In this document: positions 32,527 through 44,927 of the stretch, one piece after another
Layout of the letters: every line of letters begins with the position of its first letter
Numbering within the stretch: position 1 is the stretch's first letter
NCBI GenBank assembly: GCA_037176885.1
Contig: JAWWNJ010000032.1
Span: 1,302,001 to 1,366,000, forward strand
From: Favolaschia claudopus
Taxonomy: Eukaryota > Basidiomycota > Agaricomycetes > Agaricales > Mycenaceae
Reading direction: 5' to 3'
Length of the DNA stretch: 64,000 nt
Program-made: the position numbers and the translations under genes
Notes under the pieces: generated by a model
Databases searched by the model: none
What the model was told of the DNA's origin: nothing
What the model saw: only the letters and a program-made list of their open reading frames with translations

Positions 32527-33836
32527 TTATATCCTAATTTCTGTCGTTCCATCCAGCGCATCAACACCTAAAGAGTAACGCGCAATGTGCAAACTCCATC
32601 TCACATTCCCGGTGCACATAGTCTTGCACCCATCTATCCAAGCTGTAAGATCCTCGCGGCGCTCCGGGTATCGCTTGAGGATCTTCTTTGCTGCCACCTC
32701 GAGCCGATTGATGCTGGCGAGGATGATCTTGTGCGTCTCGTCGACGGCGGTCTGGAGATCCCGATGCTGGTGGTAAAGGACTGCGACAGCGTTGTTGTAA
32801 AATGGGTATCGTAGTTCTCGACGCAATGAGAGGATGTCGTTCGTGATCTAAGAAATATATATCGCGACAGGCGTTGTATAATCAGGTAACACGAACCGCT
32901 ATGTTGACAACGGTTTCGTTGAAAACTGCTTTTACGTCTTCGTCAGATCGAAGCGCATTGCCTAGCTCGATCCCTAGAATATATCTGCCCCATCACAGCT
33001 CTGTCCATGCATGGAATGAATGACTCACTCAAGACACGCTACCACAAATCCGACTGCGCTTGTTCCCATACGGCGAGGAAGGTATTCCTCGATAGTAGGA
33101 GCTTGCCCACTCATCTCAGAATGCTGTTCGACATCGCAAGCGTCCATATATTTATTGAGCTCAGCGAGAATCTGGTCCCGTTGTCCTTCGCTCATTCGAA
33201 AGGCGCAAGCTTCTCCAATCGGGATAAAACTGCGTAACGAAGGATTTAGTCCCGCGTCCGAACCCCTTGCAGGACCGAGTATGCGGGCCAGATATCTGTT
33301 GAATAGATCTCTAGAGTCTTGTCTAAATTTGTTACCAGCTGCACAGTCATAGTACATGTCCGTGAGTTCTGGCGTGTCGATCGCTAGTGGTACCATCAGT
33401 AAGGAGCTGGCTAAAAATCGCAGTGGTAGCTACATACCATCGTCCCACAAATATAACTGTATGGAAGGGTGACTCCACTATGTGAGGAAGACAAGAGCGA
33501 TGAGCTACTCACAAATGTGATGACTTGCGAAGCCAATCTCAACCCCTCCCAACTAGCGTGCGGAAACCATGTTGAAGCGAGATAGGGACAATCTGTCGAT
33601 ACGCATATTTCGTACGCTCTGCCTTCTCCGGCAAGCCTACCTAACGTTTCAACGTGAAGGGAGAATGAGAATCAATTCACATACTTCTTCAATTCGGTAT
33701 GCTGTACCATTTTCAGCTCTTCGTACTCGGTGCTGATGCCTTTGGGCCAATCTTTCATGGGAAGATCGAGGTTGGGGAATTTCAGCGCCTGTCCGCGCAT
33801 GGTCTGAACATAGTCGTGTGAGCCCAGATTAAGCAT
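32527..33836 (-). CDS. Terpene synthase (sesquiterpene type)
   Basis: Class I terpene cyclase expected to ionise a prenyl diphosphate and cyclise it. The start is probably 33836 (MLNLGSHDYVQTMRGQ) with FPNLDLPMKDWPKGISTEYE, or the in-frame Met 12 codons later. Exons then give WFPHASWEGLRLASQVITF, LYLWDD (first Asp motif), and MVPLAIDTPELTDMYYDCAA. RYLARILGPARGSDAG, PTIEEYLPRRMGTSAVGF, GIELGNAL and TNDILSLRREL follow; the last matches the metal-binding NSE motif (N-D-x2-S-x3-E). The end is GNVRWSLHIARYSLG, which supplies the conserved Arg-Tyr pair, followed by about 14 residues. The first motif reads WDDASS by the best splice, without the usual third acid, so activity needs testing. It lies next to the oxygenase, esterase and epoxide hydrolase genes. 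Confidence 0.88.
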
Positions 33837-34494
33837 TATTGTTGGAGCGGGAACCCGTACAGAAAGTCTGTCATTTTATACTCCCTCACTCTCACCTAGG
33901 GAGGAAGGGAGGAAGGAAAAAAATCTGCGCACGCCGCAGAATAATTCCGAGGCGATTGCCAGTGTTTTGCGTAACGCGCGACGTCGCGCGCTCGACGGTT
34001 CAGTGGCCGAGCCGTTACTACAGAGCTTGGCTGAATTGTCAAATGCCTATTGGGCTATTAGTACTAACACCCGTTTCTTGTCGGAGTAGACCCGACGCTG
34101 AGATGAACAAACAAGCATTAAAGCAAGATATTCCGAGTCCAACTCGCCGACTGTCCGAGACTCCGGGTGGGCCGTTGGTGGGCCGGTCGGAAGTGCCAGC
34201 CCATGAATTCGTAATCAAGGTGCTGTTATCATGCACAGGGAGATGCGAGGGAGGAGCTCTCAGAATCTGTTGTCAGTTCCACTTCCTGGACCTCAGTTCC
34301 TGACAAAAAATCGTCGACGAACGCGCGTACACAAGAGCTTAAGGTGAGGGATGAGCGGAAAGGTCAACGCGTGACAGTGACTCACATGACCTCAATGTCA
34401 CACCTTCCTCTTGCCTTTCTCCCCCGAGTTGCCTCCAGTGCTCCACCACTTGCTCCTCCAGCAAGTTGTGACTTTCGTCTACTAACGGCAGAAT
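33837..34494. other. Divergent promoter region between terpene synthase and 2OG oxygenase
   Basis: About 650 bp shared by two genes that point away from each other, so co-regulation is possible. It contains a purine-rich run near 33900-33930. No gene is recognised. Confidence 0.4.
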
Positions 34495-36005
34495 ATGGAA
34501 AATTCTACTGATATAGTTGAGCTTGAAGAGGATGAAGAGCATTCTTCAGACGAAGAATTCGTCGATGGCGAGCTTCGGGAAGACCTTGAAGCTGCTCTGT
34601 CTGCCGATTTTGCGTTCACCGGAAAATACGCACACTCCGCCGTTCTAGACAACGTACCCCTTCTAGGTCTTAGCGTCGATGGACTGGGTCCCATCGGATT
34701 GCCTCTCAGCCCCAGAGATGCGGAGAGTCTTCGTTCCCATGCAAAACAAGCACCCTTTGGTCATGGAGACAAGACCGTGGTGGATACTGCTGTTCGAAAC
34801 ACCTGGGAAGTAGCAGCGGACGCTGTGAAGTTTTCGAATCCCGCCTGGAATAAATTCGTAGCCGAGACCGTTGTGAAGGAAGCGGTGCATGCGTTAGGCG
34901 TTTCCTACTCACCAGCCATCGCTCCTCGGTGCGACTTGTACAAGTTGTTGCTGTATGAGACGGAATCGCAGTATGGTCTTTTTCTTTCCAACATCCGCCA
35001 AGCTAATGCCTCCCATTCAGCTTTTCTCCCCACCAAGAGTTTGTCGTTTATCTCTCCGACAACATATCCTTCGCTGATTCTTCCCCAGCACCGAAAAAGA
35101 ACCAGGGATGTTCGCCACGATTATCATCATTCTCCCATCCGAGTACACTGGCGGCCAGGTCCGCGTTTCTCATGGCGCCAAAAACACGACATTCGACACT
35201 GCATCTTCCTCTGCCGTCGGCTTCACTCTCTTGACCTGGTACACGGACGTCAAACACGAAGTCAAACCCATCACCTCCGGTTTTCGTCTCGCACTCTCAT
35301 ACAAGCTCATCCACACCGCACGCAACACCCTGCCTCCTTCCATCCCCGACTCCGACGCCGCCATCCAGAATCTCACGACCGTTCTCCGCAACTGGGACGA
35401 ACAGCGCTACGGCGACGAGGTCGACCAGGTCGCATACATCCTCGCCCACGAGTATTCGAGCAAGAGTCTCAAGCGCACCTCCCTGAAAGGCATCGACGCC
35501 CACCTCGTCGCCGTTCTCGTTCGCATTTGCAAAAAGGAGTCCCTCAACCTCAAATTTCACCTCGCCTGCATCAAGCACACACTCAGCGGAACGCCCAGTA
35601 TGGATGAGCCTGCGTCGAATTGGATGTACGGGAAGGCTGGGAAGCGTCGATTTTCTGACAGTGGCTTCGCTTTGGAGGAGTATTATGGGGACGGGGATAC
35701 CGAGATCGTTCATCTGGCGAACTTGGACGGAACGCCGGCCAAGAAAAGCATCACAATCGAGGAGGAGGATTTGATGCCGAAGACGGAATTCCAAGAGCTG
35801 GATCCAGATTATACGGAATACGCTGGCTATATGGGAAATGTGCGTGTGTTTCCTTGTGAATAAACGCCGGTTGCTGACTGGCTTGATAATTCAAGGAGCC
35901 TGGAGATACGAGTTACTGTGCGTCGTTTTTGTCTTCCGAATCTGACCTATCTGATGATTTTCGACAGTATACTACCGTTCCGTGCTGCTTATCTCTGTTG
36001 CCTAG
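34495..36005 (+). CDS. 2-oxoglutarate/Fe(II) dioxygenase (prolyl-hydroxylase-like fold)
   Basis: Non-haem iron oxygenase that would couple 2OG decarboxylation to substrate oxidation. The acidic N-terminus (MENSTDIVELEEDEEHSSDE) is followed by a domain with YKLLLYETES. Introns 34971-35020 and 35039-35088 (both 50 nt) restore the iron motif HFSPHQDTEKEPGMFATII, giving HxD as H-Q-D. The motif continues with PSEYTGGQVRVSHG, the distal His in WYTDVKHEV, and Arg in SGFRLALSYKL for the 2OG carboxylate. Two further introns (35840-35895, 35918-35967) lead through EPGDTSY to YYRSVLLISVA and TAG at 36005. Five exons sum to 1305 nt with no break. Such large two-part 2OG proteins are common in mushrooms, with substrate unknown. 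It is head-to-head with the terpene synthase. Confidence 0.85.
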
Positions 36006-36129
36006 TTCTCATGTTTTGTGCTCAAAGCATCACAGCTTTCTTGATCTCTTCTGTTCAGTGGAGAAGTCACGGTGTGAAACTTCGATCAAGTGTGAATATT
36101 TCAGGCCCAAGGACTACTGAAAGTATACC

Positions 36130-39100
36130 GCGAGTACTCTTAAGCCTCATTGATCCTCTGCAACAACTCAATATCAGCTCCTTGTATGAAGTCCCGATTT
36201 GGTAAGCTTTTGCCCAAATATGGCAATCTATCGACCCTCTCCTCCTCCCCCGCAAGTGAAAGTGAATCTCAGTCAGTTTACTGTTTGAGGCACACAATCA
36301 CGGGAGAAAATATGTATGTTATCTCACAGTGGACGATTTCAGCCTGTAATCAACTACATGCGAGGTAAAAACTAAAGATTAGTATGCGCGCCAATCTGCC
36401 CCAAAGTTGTGGAATATATCAAATTCGCGAACTACCGACGCGAGAAATACGTATAAGGAATGAGTACTGAGTCCGTAGTGATTCGGCGGAGTCCGCTTTG
36501 ACACTCTGGGGCCGTGAAACAGAAGCGAGGACGCATGTAGGCTTGAGACTTGAGTAGCGAGATTTCGTCTGGGAAGGAGCCAAGATCAAACAGCCACACT
36601 GCTCAGACATGCTTGAGAGTGCAGGGCTATGGGTCGCAACCAGGGCGAAGCTCAGATTGCGCGCATTGTCGAAGGGTCACAATGGACGGAAGAACAGATC
36701 ACAATTTTCACGTCCGTGTGGCTTGCGGCGACGAAGTTAAGCAAGAGGAGCAGATCTGCGTCGGGATCTCAGCGAAAAGAGACGACGGAATTACGAGGAG
36801 AAGAACGTACAGAGACCGGGAGATGTAGCGATGAAGTCAGCACCAACCAGATTGCATGCTACGATGGTCAAGAGCGTGGTGGGAGTATACTTTGCGTAGC
36901 GGTGACGACGAAGTCTTCAAGGCAAAGCTGATCTACGTCGAGGTGTCAGCGGAGCGGACAGATACGAGAGCACCAAGCGCGGAAGGTACCGATTGTAGCC
37001 ACCGTTCAGCGACGGAGGCAGCGCCATGGGGTGCAGCCGCAACGGCCTTCGTCAAGCGAAACATTCTGGAAGGCTTATCGGGAGCGAGCAAGAACAAGGC
37101 TCGGTGTATTGAGAGGTGTATTGAGATGAATCGTTAACCAGTACTTGGGTAAAGGAACCTTCTTCTTGGAGAGAACACGATCCGATCGCTTCTTGGCAGC
37201 GTGAGCCGACGATGCGCCGTTGTGTGTCGGGAAGACGAGGGAGAGTAGATTGCACAAAACCTTGAGCAAAGCACCGAAGGTGTCTGCAGACACACAAATC
37301 AAGGGGACAGCATCGAAGGGTGGAAGATTAGATACGGGATACGGGCACGAGAGGGTCCAGGGATCATGTTTTGAAGGCTAGTGGCTAGGATCTTGACAGA
37401 CGGCGGAAGCGAGCATCTAGAGGCAGCTTCGAACTATGCAGGGAAAGCCACGCGCGATGGCATCGAGTAGGGCACCGAGCGGGCTCAGTGAACGACGGAG
37501 CTTTGAGAAGGTCGGGAGCGGACGAGGGGCTCTTGAATATACTGACGACAATCTGCGTCTATATATCAGCGAAGATAGATAATACGAAGGCGGCACGCAC
37601 GTAGGCGATACACAATTCAGCCACGAAGCCAGCGATGTTCATCACCTGGAGTGTCACGTCGACGAAGGAGATCGACGACCAAGGGGTACACACGGCGCGG
37701 CGGCGTAGCGCCTTAAGTGCAGGAGAAAAGAAGATTCTGATCGACAAAGCCCGTTCGTGAGGATGATTCAAGTGCCAGTGGTAAATCATCGGTGGCGAGC
37801 GTAAGTATGCATTGAAGCACTGCTCGTAGTGCTGGCAGCGCTGGCACACATCCGCACCCGAATCTCTCGCTCCGTGGCTGCCTCATTCATGAATGTACAC
37901 CAGTGTTGGCGACACCATCTCATCTGGCGAGGATACATCCGCACCGAGACGAAGCATTGCCCGCGGCTCACTCGCAACGTATCCTCCCGGGCTGTACCCG
38001 CCGTCGTCAGATATCCGTGCTTCATTCCGTGGAGAGAGGCAACCTACTTGTATACCAAAGCATCGTCCAGGGAGTAAACTTGGGGGGGATGTACCACAAT
38101 ACCGAGGGTGTTTGACCAAACGAAAGCGGAGAGAAAGAGGACTCGTTTCTTCGATTCGCCATCCTCCACATACATCCGCTATGCCTTTCCCATGTACATC
38201 AATGAGATCCTCGCCACCCTTTACCTCGAAGCTCCTTTGCACAATCTCGCCTCCGCCGCATCTTCCTTCAACGTCGTCAAACTCATGCATGCAGTCTTTC
38301 CTGCTCTCTACACTTCCCCGCTGACGAAACAAGCCCGAATCCGTGAACACTCTGAGGATCATATGGAGAGAACTCGGGGCTGGAGGACGAAGTAGAGTGA
38401 GGACAGGAAGACCCTTCGGGTAGAGAACTAACTCTGAGAGCTTGAGCTCATTCGCTCGCCAGAGGTCTGCGTGCACGGGAGTGCGTGCGCGCTGGCAATG
38501 AATGAAGCCACACGCGCATGCAGCGGCGGGGGATGGGATCCGGGATTGGTTTGTGGACAAGAGACTTCAGTCGGAGTGTCGTCGAAATACCGTATGTGGC
38601 GTCATCAACTTGGGCAGAGAAAGTGTAGGCGGTACATAGTTGGCAGCCATTCGCAACCAAGTTGCAACCAAGTGCAGCGGCCCCTGCATTGCAAGAGAAA
38701 AGCGAAAGGCAAGGGAACTGATTATGTAATCATTGACTGTGCTGATCTGGACCGGAAATTGCCGACCTTCCTTGCCTCTCCGTTCATCTTCTTCGTCTGG
38801 AATTGATATATGTAGTGCCATTAATATTCGGTTTCTCTGTTTCGGACCCGTGATGAAACAATACAATATCAAGAATGCTAGCCTTGAAACGAATCAGAAA
38901 CTATTTTCACTCCGAGTCACCTCACATCGGACCCACTCCACCTTTGGCGGCCCGCCACTTGAAGTCAAGAATTTATGTCGTCTCCGTCATCACTGGGTGG
39001 CGTGGCGTATTAGTGTAACCCTCGGCTTTGGCTTACATTTGGACTTCATCCACCTTAGCCCGCCGCTCCGAAGACATGGGCGGTCGTAACATCAGCTCCA

Positions 39101-39240
39101 GAACTTAGTGTTAGTGAGTGAAAGTTCCAATTTTCCACAAATCGCACGGGACCTGACAATAAAATTTTAGCAGGGTTTGGCCTCGGGCACAGCGCAGCCC
39201 ATAAAATTGGAATACACCAGAATACACCTTCATGCCCCTG
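36130..39240. repeat. Segmental repeat block 1 (upstream of protease-like gene A)
   Basis: From about 36150 the sequence matches 41915 onward over more than 1 kb, with scattered substitutions and small indels (shared words CTCAATATCAG, GACCCTCTCCTCC and CAGCCACACTGCTC). Parts also match block 4 (around 61800-62300). It contains inverted-repeat copy 6. Frames are broken and no domain is recognised. It is best described as decayed duplicated DNA that accompanies each copy of the protease-like gene. Confidence 0.6.
36192..36219 (+). promoter_or_regulatory. Inverted-repeat element, copy 6
   Basis: TCCCGATTTGG, an 11-nt spacer, then CCAAAT. Identical in layout to the elements upstream of the F-box genes 20-30 kb away. 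Confidence 0.4.
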
Positions 39241-39244
39241 GTCA

Positions 39245-39418
39245 CCCCCACACATACACCGTTTACGGTTTAATATTCATCTGTCCGTCTGCCAGCGCTG
39301 CTGTTTTCATGATCATCTCCCGTTGCTGACAAAAAGTGAATGTTGTGTCCATTCCTCCTCTCACTTCCTCAATGCAGTCTTATTCAGGGCGCGTTTTTGA
39401 GGTTCCTCGTCTTTCACC
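39245..39418 (+). promoter_or_regulatory. Conserved promoter of protease-like gene A
   Basis: About 170 bp shared with the regions before genes B (44755-44927) and C (57255-57413). It includes CACACATACACCGTTTA, a TTTAATATTC TATA-like box, GATCATCTCCCGTTGCT and TGTTGTGTCC. The conservation of these words while neighbouring bases change suggests working control sites, or simply recent duplication. Confidence 0.5.
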
Positions 39419-41534
39419 ATGTTCTCATTCTCCTGGCCAATACTGGGGTCTATACTCCCCTTGTTTTCTGCAGCATATGCAGAGCCTGTTCACCTTCCGA
39501 TCATTCACCATGTATTTCCTGATTCCGACTCTGCTGGTGCCCGTTCTATGCTCGGTTTTCAGCGGAGAAACAAGCTCGATGCCGGTCTCAGTCCCGTTGC
39601 GTGTGCGCCCGATCGAAATCCGACTTCTACTAACAGAGGACCCGCAGTCAGCTGGGCAAAACCTCATCTCCATCGATTTTGGCTCACCGTTCGTGAATGT
39701 CCCGTGGTAATTTTTCAGCACACTCATGCTATACAGAATCCAAACTCTCCCCCTTGTACTCTCTTTCACTCTTCCCGGTGCCATGGTCTCCGGATGCAAT
39801 CAAGGATGCAGCGTCAGCTCCGCCGACGCTGTCTTCAACTACACCAAGTCATTGTCTGCGCGGAACAAATCTACCAGCACGCAAACTATTCAGTTTTCCG
39901 AATCTTTCGTAACAGGAAGTGTTTTCACCGACATTATCCAACTTGGTTCTTTCGCTGTTTCGGACGCATCGTTTTGTGCGTGCTCATTTCTTGGACTCGT
40001 TACAAATTCAAGCCACCCACTCCAGTTGTAACCCCACAAGTCGGCTTCTTCGGCGACTCTGCTGGTGTTTTTGGACTCGGTTTCCCCAGCGCCTCTTTCC
40101 AAAATCTCCCCTCAATATGGCAATCCGTTCTTTCGAGCAACACCGTCGATGCGCCGGAGATGGGCATCTGGCTTTCACGTGTGCACAACACTAGCACTTC
40201 AACTCCGGTGTCGACACCGGGAGTGTTCACATTAGGTGGAACGAACTCGCTGTTTTATACTGGTGACATCGAGTTTCTCGATTCGACATCCACTTCCGCG
40301 TGGGCGCTAAGCATTACAAGTGCGTAGTATCATGCCCAATCTCTGATTCTCATAGTTGATCAAGCTCATTCACTCATTCTTCATTCCACTCCCAGCGATC
40401 ACAATTCAAGGGCATGTGCTAACCCTCACACCCAGCCTCAACAATGTCGCTTTCGACCCGACGACAGTGATCTATGGCCCATCCAGCTTTGTTGCGACCA
40501 TTTGGGCCCAAGTTCCGGGAGCTAGTCTACTAATGAACTCGGATCCTGATACTATCCACGGTCCGGACGAATATCAATATCGTACGTCGAGACTCTGGTG
40601 CTGTACCCAATTAGGATTTCAAGTTATTTCTTTCAAGCATGCTCCACCACGTTGAATGTTTCAGTGTCCTTCGGAGGACGCCTCTGGACGCTTGACCCTG
40701 CAGAGTTGAATTTGGGGACAATCCCGGATGGCAACAATACACAGTGCTGGGGTGCGATCATAGGCTCCGATGATCAGTCTGGCTGGATTTTCGGCAAAAC
40801 ATTTTTGGTCTGACAACTTGATTTCATTTGCTCGAATTGTCATTAACAATTTCTACAGAGGGGTGTGTATACAGTGTTGCGACAAGGCGATACACCATCA
40901 ATTGGGTTCGCAGATCTTTCAGAGCAAGCTGGTGGTGGTTCGTGTCGCAGTTCTCACGAAACACTTGACAGTTAACCTCATTCCAGCACCGTCACCAACT
41001 TCGCATTCGACAGCCTCCTCAGGCTCAGCGTCATCGCCTCCGAGTTCCACTCCACCCTCAGACTCTGCAAAGAAGTCAGCTGTTGACGCTGTCGTTGGAG
41101 GAGTGATCGGAGCCTTAGTTTTATGTGCCGCCCTTTTGACCACACTACTTTTGACCCGCAGACGTCGACAACAGAACCGCCCAGATAAAGGCGGCGTCAA
41201 CCGCGACCTGGCACCAGAACCCTTTGTCGCAGTTGACCAGCGCCTAGAGATGGCACCACTCAATTCGGCGCAACGGCGATTCAGGAGAAAGCTCCAAGAG
41301 AATGGGCCAAGCCTGAACCATCCACATCGGAATGACGCTGGTTCTGATTCAGTGAATCAGCCCAGCGAGAGTGTTGGTGAAGGAGAAAATGGTGCTTCTT
41401 CCCCGCCGGCTGCAGCCGCCGCAGATGTGTCAGTGATGGAAGAGCTGAGAAACTTGAGAGAGGAGATGCGACGATTGGCTGAGCGAGACCCCCGGGACTC
41501 AATAGCCCCGCCGAGTTATCATCCAGAGGCGTAG
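39419..41534 (+). CDS. Pepsin-fold pseudo-protease A, membrane anchored, PPxY tail
   Basis: Pepsin-like (A1 family) protein with a signal peptide (MFSFSWPILGSILPLFSAAY, then AEPVHLP), about eight short introns and a single C-terminal helix (VVGGVIGALVLCAALLTTLL) followed by RRRRQ. So the pepsin part is outside and about 120 residues are cytosolic. Landmarks are FGSPFVN; VFGLGFPSASFQNLPSIWQS; GVFTLGGTNSLFYTGDIEFL; and IYGPSSFVATIWAQVPGAS. The first catalytic motif, normally DTGS, reads LSFTLPGAMV, without the Asp. The second reads FDPTTV instead of DTGTT. It is therefore probably not a peptidase. The tail ends ...RDSIAPPSYHPEA; PPSY is a PPxY motif known to bind WW domains (for example of Rsp5-type ubiquitin ligases). 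Genes B and C share all of this. Confidence 0.82.
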
Positions 41535-44500
41535 ATTATCAAAGCTTCATGAACTGCAAGGTGGCCATTTTGTTGTTTCCTTGTTTTGGCATTTCCAGTC
41601 TTGATACTGTCGTTATTTTGTAGTATGAGTTTGAGGGAAGATCCCGATGGTTAAAGCGGACGAAGAACACAAATACTGAACTTGAACTATTGGCATAGCT
41701 TTTTTGAGACGCGACTGTCAATGCTAATAGCTTCGAATCTCTCAAACTTCGAAATTCACAATCCGGCAAGCTGCAGCTCTTCGTGATGTATTGTTTTCGA
41801 GAGGTTTATCAAATTAATTTTCTACTGGAATTATCCAAGCTTCAGGTCCAAATTGCGCGGAAAGCAGTTAGAGACTGCTGAAAGTAGCTTGCATGTACGG
41901 TGAGTATGCTGAAGCCGCACTGATGCTCTGCAAAAACTCAATATCAGGCTCCTTGTATGAAGTCCCGATTTGGTGAGGCTTTGCCCAAATATGGCAATCT
42001 ATCGACCCTCTCCTCCTCCCCCGCAAGTGAAAGTGAATTTCAGTCAATTTACTGTTCGAGGCACAAAATCGGGAGAAAGTATTTATATTATCACAGAGTG
42101 TACATTTCCGGCCTGTACTCAACTACATACGTGGTAAAAACCAAAGATTAGTATGCGGGCCAATCTGCCCCAAAATTGTGAGGTATCGAATTCGCGAGAT
42201 ACAGCCGTGAGGAATACGTATCAGGAGCGAGCCCATAGCAATTCGGCAGAGCCCGTTTTGACGCTTTGGAAACCGTGAAATAGAAGCGAGGAGTCGAGGA
42301 CGAATTGTAGGCTTGAGACCTTGAGTAGCGAGATCTTCGTCTCGGAAGGAGCAAAGATCAAACAGCCACACTGCTCGAATACGCTTGAAGGTGCAGGGGT
42401 GTGGGTGCGACCAGGCCGACGCTCAGATTGGCGCATAGTCAAAGGGTCGGTGGAGGGAAGGCAGATTATTGTTTTCACGTCCGTCATGCTTGCGGCGGCG
42501 AAGTCAAGCAGCACCAAAACCAAGCTCAAAAGAAGCAGATGATCTGCGTCGGGATCTCAACAAAAAGAAACGACAAGAAGAGCAGAGGTAGTGAGGAGAA
42601 GAACGTACAGAGGCCAATAGATGCCATGTAGCGATGAAGACAGCGCCGACCATGATGCGTGGTGCTATGATGAAGAGTCTGGTGGTAGTAGTATACGTGC
42701 GCAGCCGTGACGACGAAGCCTTCAAGACGAGGATGATCTGTATCGAGGTATCAGCGGACAGATACGAGGATACTAAGAGCTGAGGGTACCGATTGCAGAC
42801 ACCGACTAGCGACGAAGGCGGCACCATGGGATGCGGCTACAATGGCCTTCGCCGAGCAAAACACTCTGGAAGCCTTACATTGGAAGCGAGAACAAAGGAA
42901 GGCTTGTTTCTTGGTGATTTGGGTAGCAGAACTCGCTCCCGGTGAAAGACAGGATCCGATAGCTTCTTGGCGGCCGGAGCCGACAATGAGGCGCGTATAC
43001 ATGCTTGCAAGCGCGGACGCCGTTACAGTGTCTCGGGAAGACGGGGAGGATAAATCGCGCAAAACCTCGACGAGACACTCGAGGAGGAAAGCGTCAACGA
43101 TGTTTCACGGTCAGAGAGGCAGACCAGAGGAGACAGATGGAGCAGCGCAGACCAGGGAGCGGGAGGTCAAATCCTGGCATGAGTGGGATTCAGGTCCTGG
43201 AATCTGAAGGCTGGGATCTTGACTGACCGCGAAAGCGGAGATGTAGAGGCAGCTTCGCCATATGCGGGGGAAGCCACACGCGATGGCATTATGATTGAGC
43301 GGCGTTCTGAATGAGCTTGACTGACGGAGCCTTGAGGAGGTTGGGAGCGGAGGAGGGTCTTGAAAATGATAATGACAATCTGCATCCGGATCTCAGTGAA
43401 GGCAGACGAGAGGATATGAAGGGCGGAACGTACGAGCGCCATTAGCTATGGACCTGAGTGCTACGTCGACCAAGGACGGCATGGTATATGTGGCGCGGCG
43501 GCTGCGTATTACCTTGAGTGCAAGATGAAAGCAGATTTCAAGATGGGGAAGTGCTGCTCACAATTAAGATGAACTCGACAAAGCCCGTGATTGAAGTAGC
43601 CAGATCAGCGAATGGATCGGCTGATACGAGTCGTATACATTGAAACACTGGCACAGCACATACATCCAGCCTTCGTGATTGGGAGTGCTGGCAGCGCACC
43701 CATCCCCATCTCTCCCTCCTTGACTGCCTCATTGATGGATGTACAGCGCAAGCAGTCAATCCTTCGTCTGTATATGTGAATCAGACGACTCGTCGAACGC
43801 GGATGAAAGGCAAGACAGACCCACTCTCATCATGCGACCTGCATGATACCTCACTTCCCTCGGTCCCGGCAACGGCATCCATCCCATGATATCCTATATA
43901 CTCGACGTCGACCCGGGACAACTCGTTCAGCGTTAAAGCGTCGTTCTGCCACTGTCGGCGCCTCGTCGAAACTTGAGTGAGTGCATTGCCAGTGCAACTC
44001 AGTGCAAGCAGGAAATTGACGAGAAAGCAAGCAGGCGTTTTGATTGATCGTGTGAACCGGAAGTTGCCGAACCTTCCTTGTCTCTGCGTCACAACTACGC
44101 CGTCGCGTCAAGTCTCAACGTCGCGTAGTATGAACTGGAGGGGACTTTCTATCAACTTTACAGAATTCCTACTTCCAGTGTCTTCAGCCCCCTGCCCAGA
44201 TTTGGCCCAGATACGACTTTTACAGTTTACTCAACTTTTACTGTGTCATTTCTTTCTTCTTCTCAAACTATCTTGGGAATCTCTGCCAACTATCTGCACT
44301 CTACCGCTGCCCATCTCCGCCGTTTCGCTGCTTTCCGCTGGAATCGAACGATACTGTATCAATACCCCTCGTCTCGTTTAGGGCGCCCTTATTCTCAATC
44401 TGGAACAAAGCAGGTATTTAGGCATTCCATTTCGGGCTTGCAGATTCGTTGTCTGGTAGACTGATACTTCCTCCTTCAGCTGAGTTCCGGCCGTCCGAGA

Positions 44501-44754
44501 ACAAGGGTTTTATTTTGGGATTCCTTTCGGACCGTCCAAAATCTTAACCGATACAATTCGAATAGGCTTCAAATTTCGGGTGATCTTACTTGATTTCAAC
44601 GCGAACTTTCTTTTTTCTAGGAATCAAACCAGGCCGCACGAGATTTCGTTTTCCTCCGTGTTATGAGAAACTCGGGACAATGAGCGAGAGTCCATTGTTC
44701 TACATTCGGTGTGTATCCACGCCACACGCCTGTGCGCCTTTATACGGCTCGATT
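41535..44754. repeat. Segmental repeat block 2 (between genes A and B)
   Basis: From about 41890 it is a diverged copy of block 1 (36130 onward), with the same order of words and inverted-repeat copy 7. The part at 43750-43900 also matches 61490-61600 and 62715-62810 (ACACGTCGAA-like words, then CCTCGGTCCCGGCA). No intact gene is seen. The first 350 bp are the 3' flank of gene A. Confidence 0.6.
41963..41990 (+). promoter_or_regulatory. Inverted-repeat element, copy 7
   Basis: TCCCGATTTGG, an 11-nt spacer, then CCAAAT. It is the duplicate of copy 6, with three changes confined to the spacer. Confidence 0.4.
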
Positions 44755-44927
44755 CCTTCCATGCCTCGGGACAGCTCCCACACATACGCCATTTATAATA
44801 ATACGCACCTGCCTGCTTACCGGCACTGTTGTTTTCATGATCATCTCCCGTTGCTAAAAGAAGTGGATGTTGTGTCCTCCTCTCACTGCCTCATTCACGG
44901 CCTTCCTTTGACTCCACGTCACTCACT
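44755..44927 (+). promoter_or_regulatory. Conserved promoter of protease-like gene B
   Basis: Same word order as before genes A and C: CACACATACGCCATTTATAA, then CATGATCATCTCCCGTTGCT, then TGTTGTGTCC, ending at the ATG at 44928. Confidence 0.5.

Noticed and set aside
34495..35607. The 370-codon unspliced frame of the oxygenase locus
   Set aside because: Past 34970 it leaves the family sequence and turns Arg/His-rich; splicing two 50-nt introns gives the HxD motif and the correct frame.
39419..40327. 302-codon unspliced frame at gene A
   Set aside because: Only its first part (signal peptide) and last part (pepsin body) fit the family; the middle reads intron and off-frame exon, as comparison with genes B and C shows.
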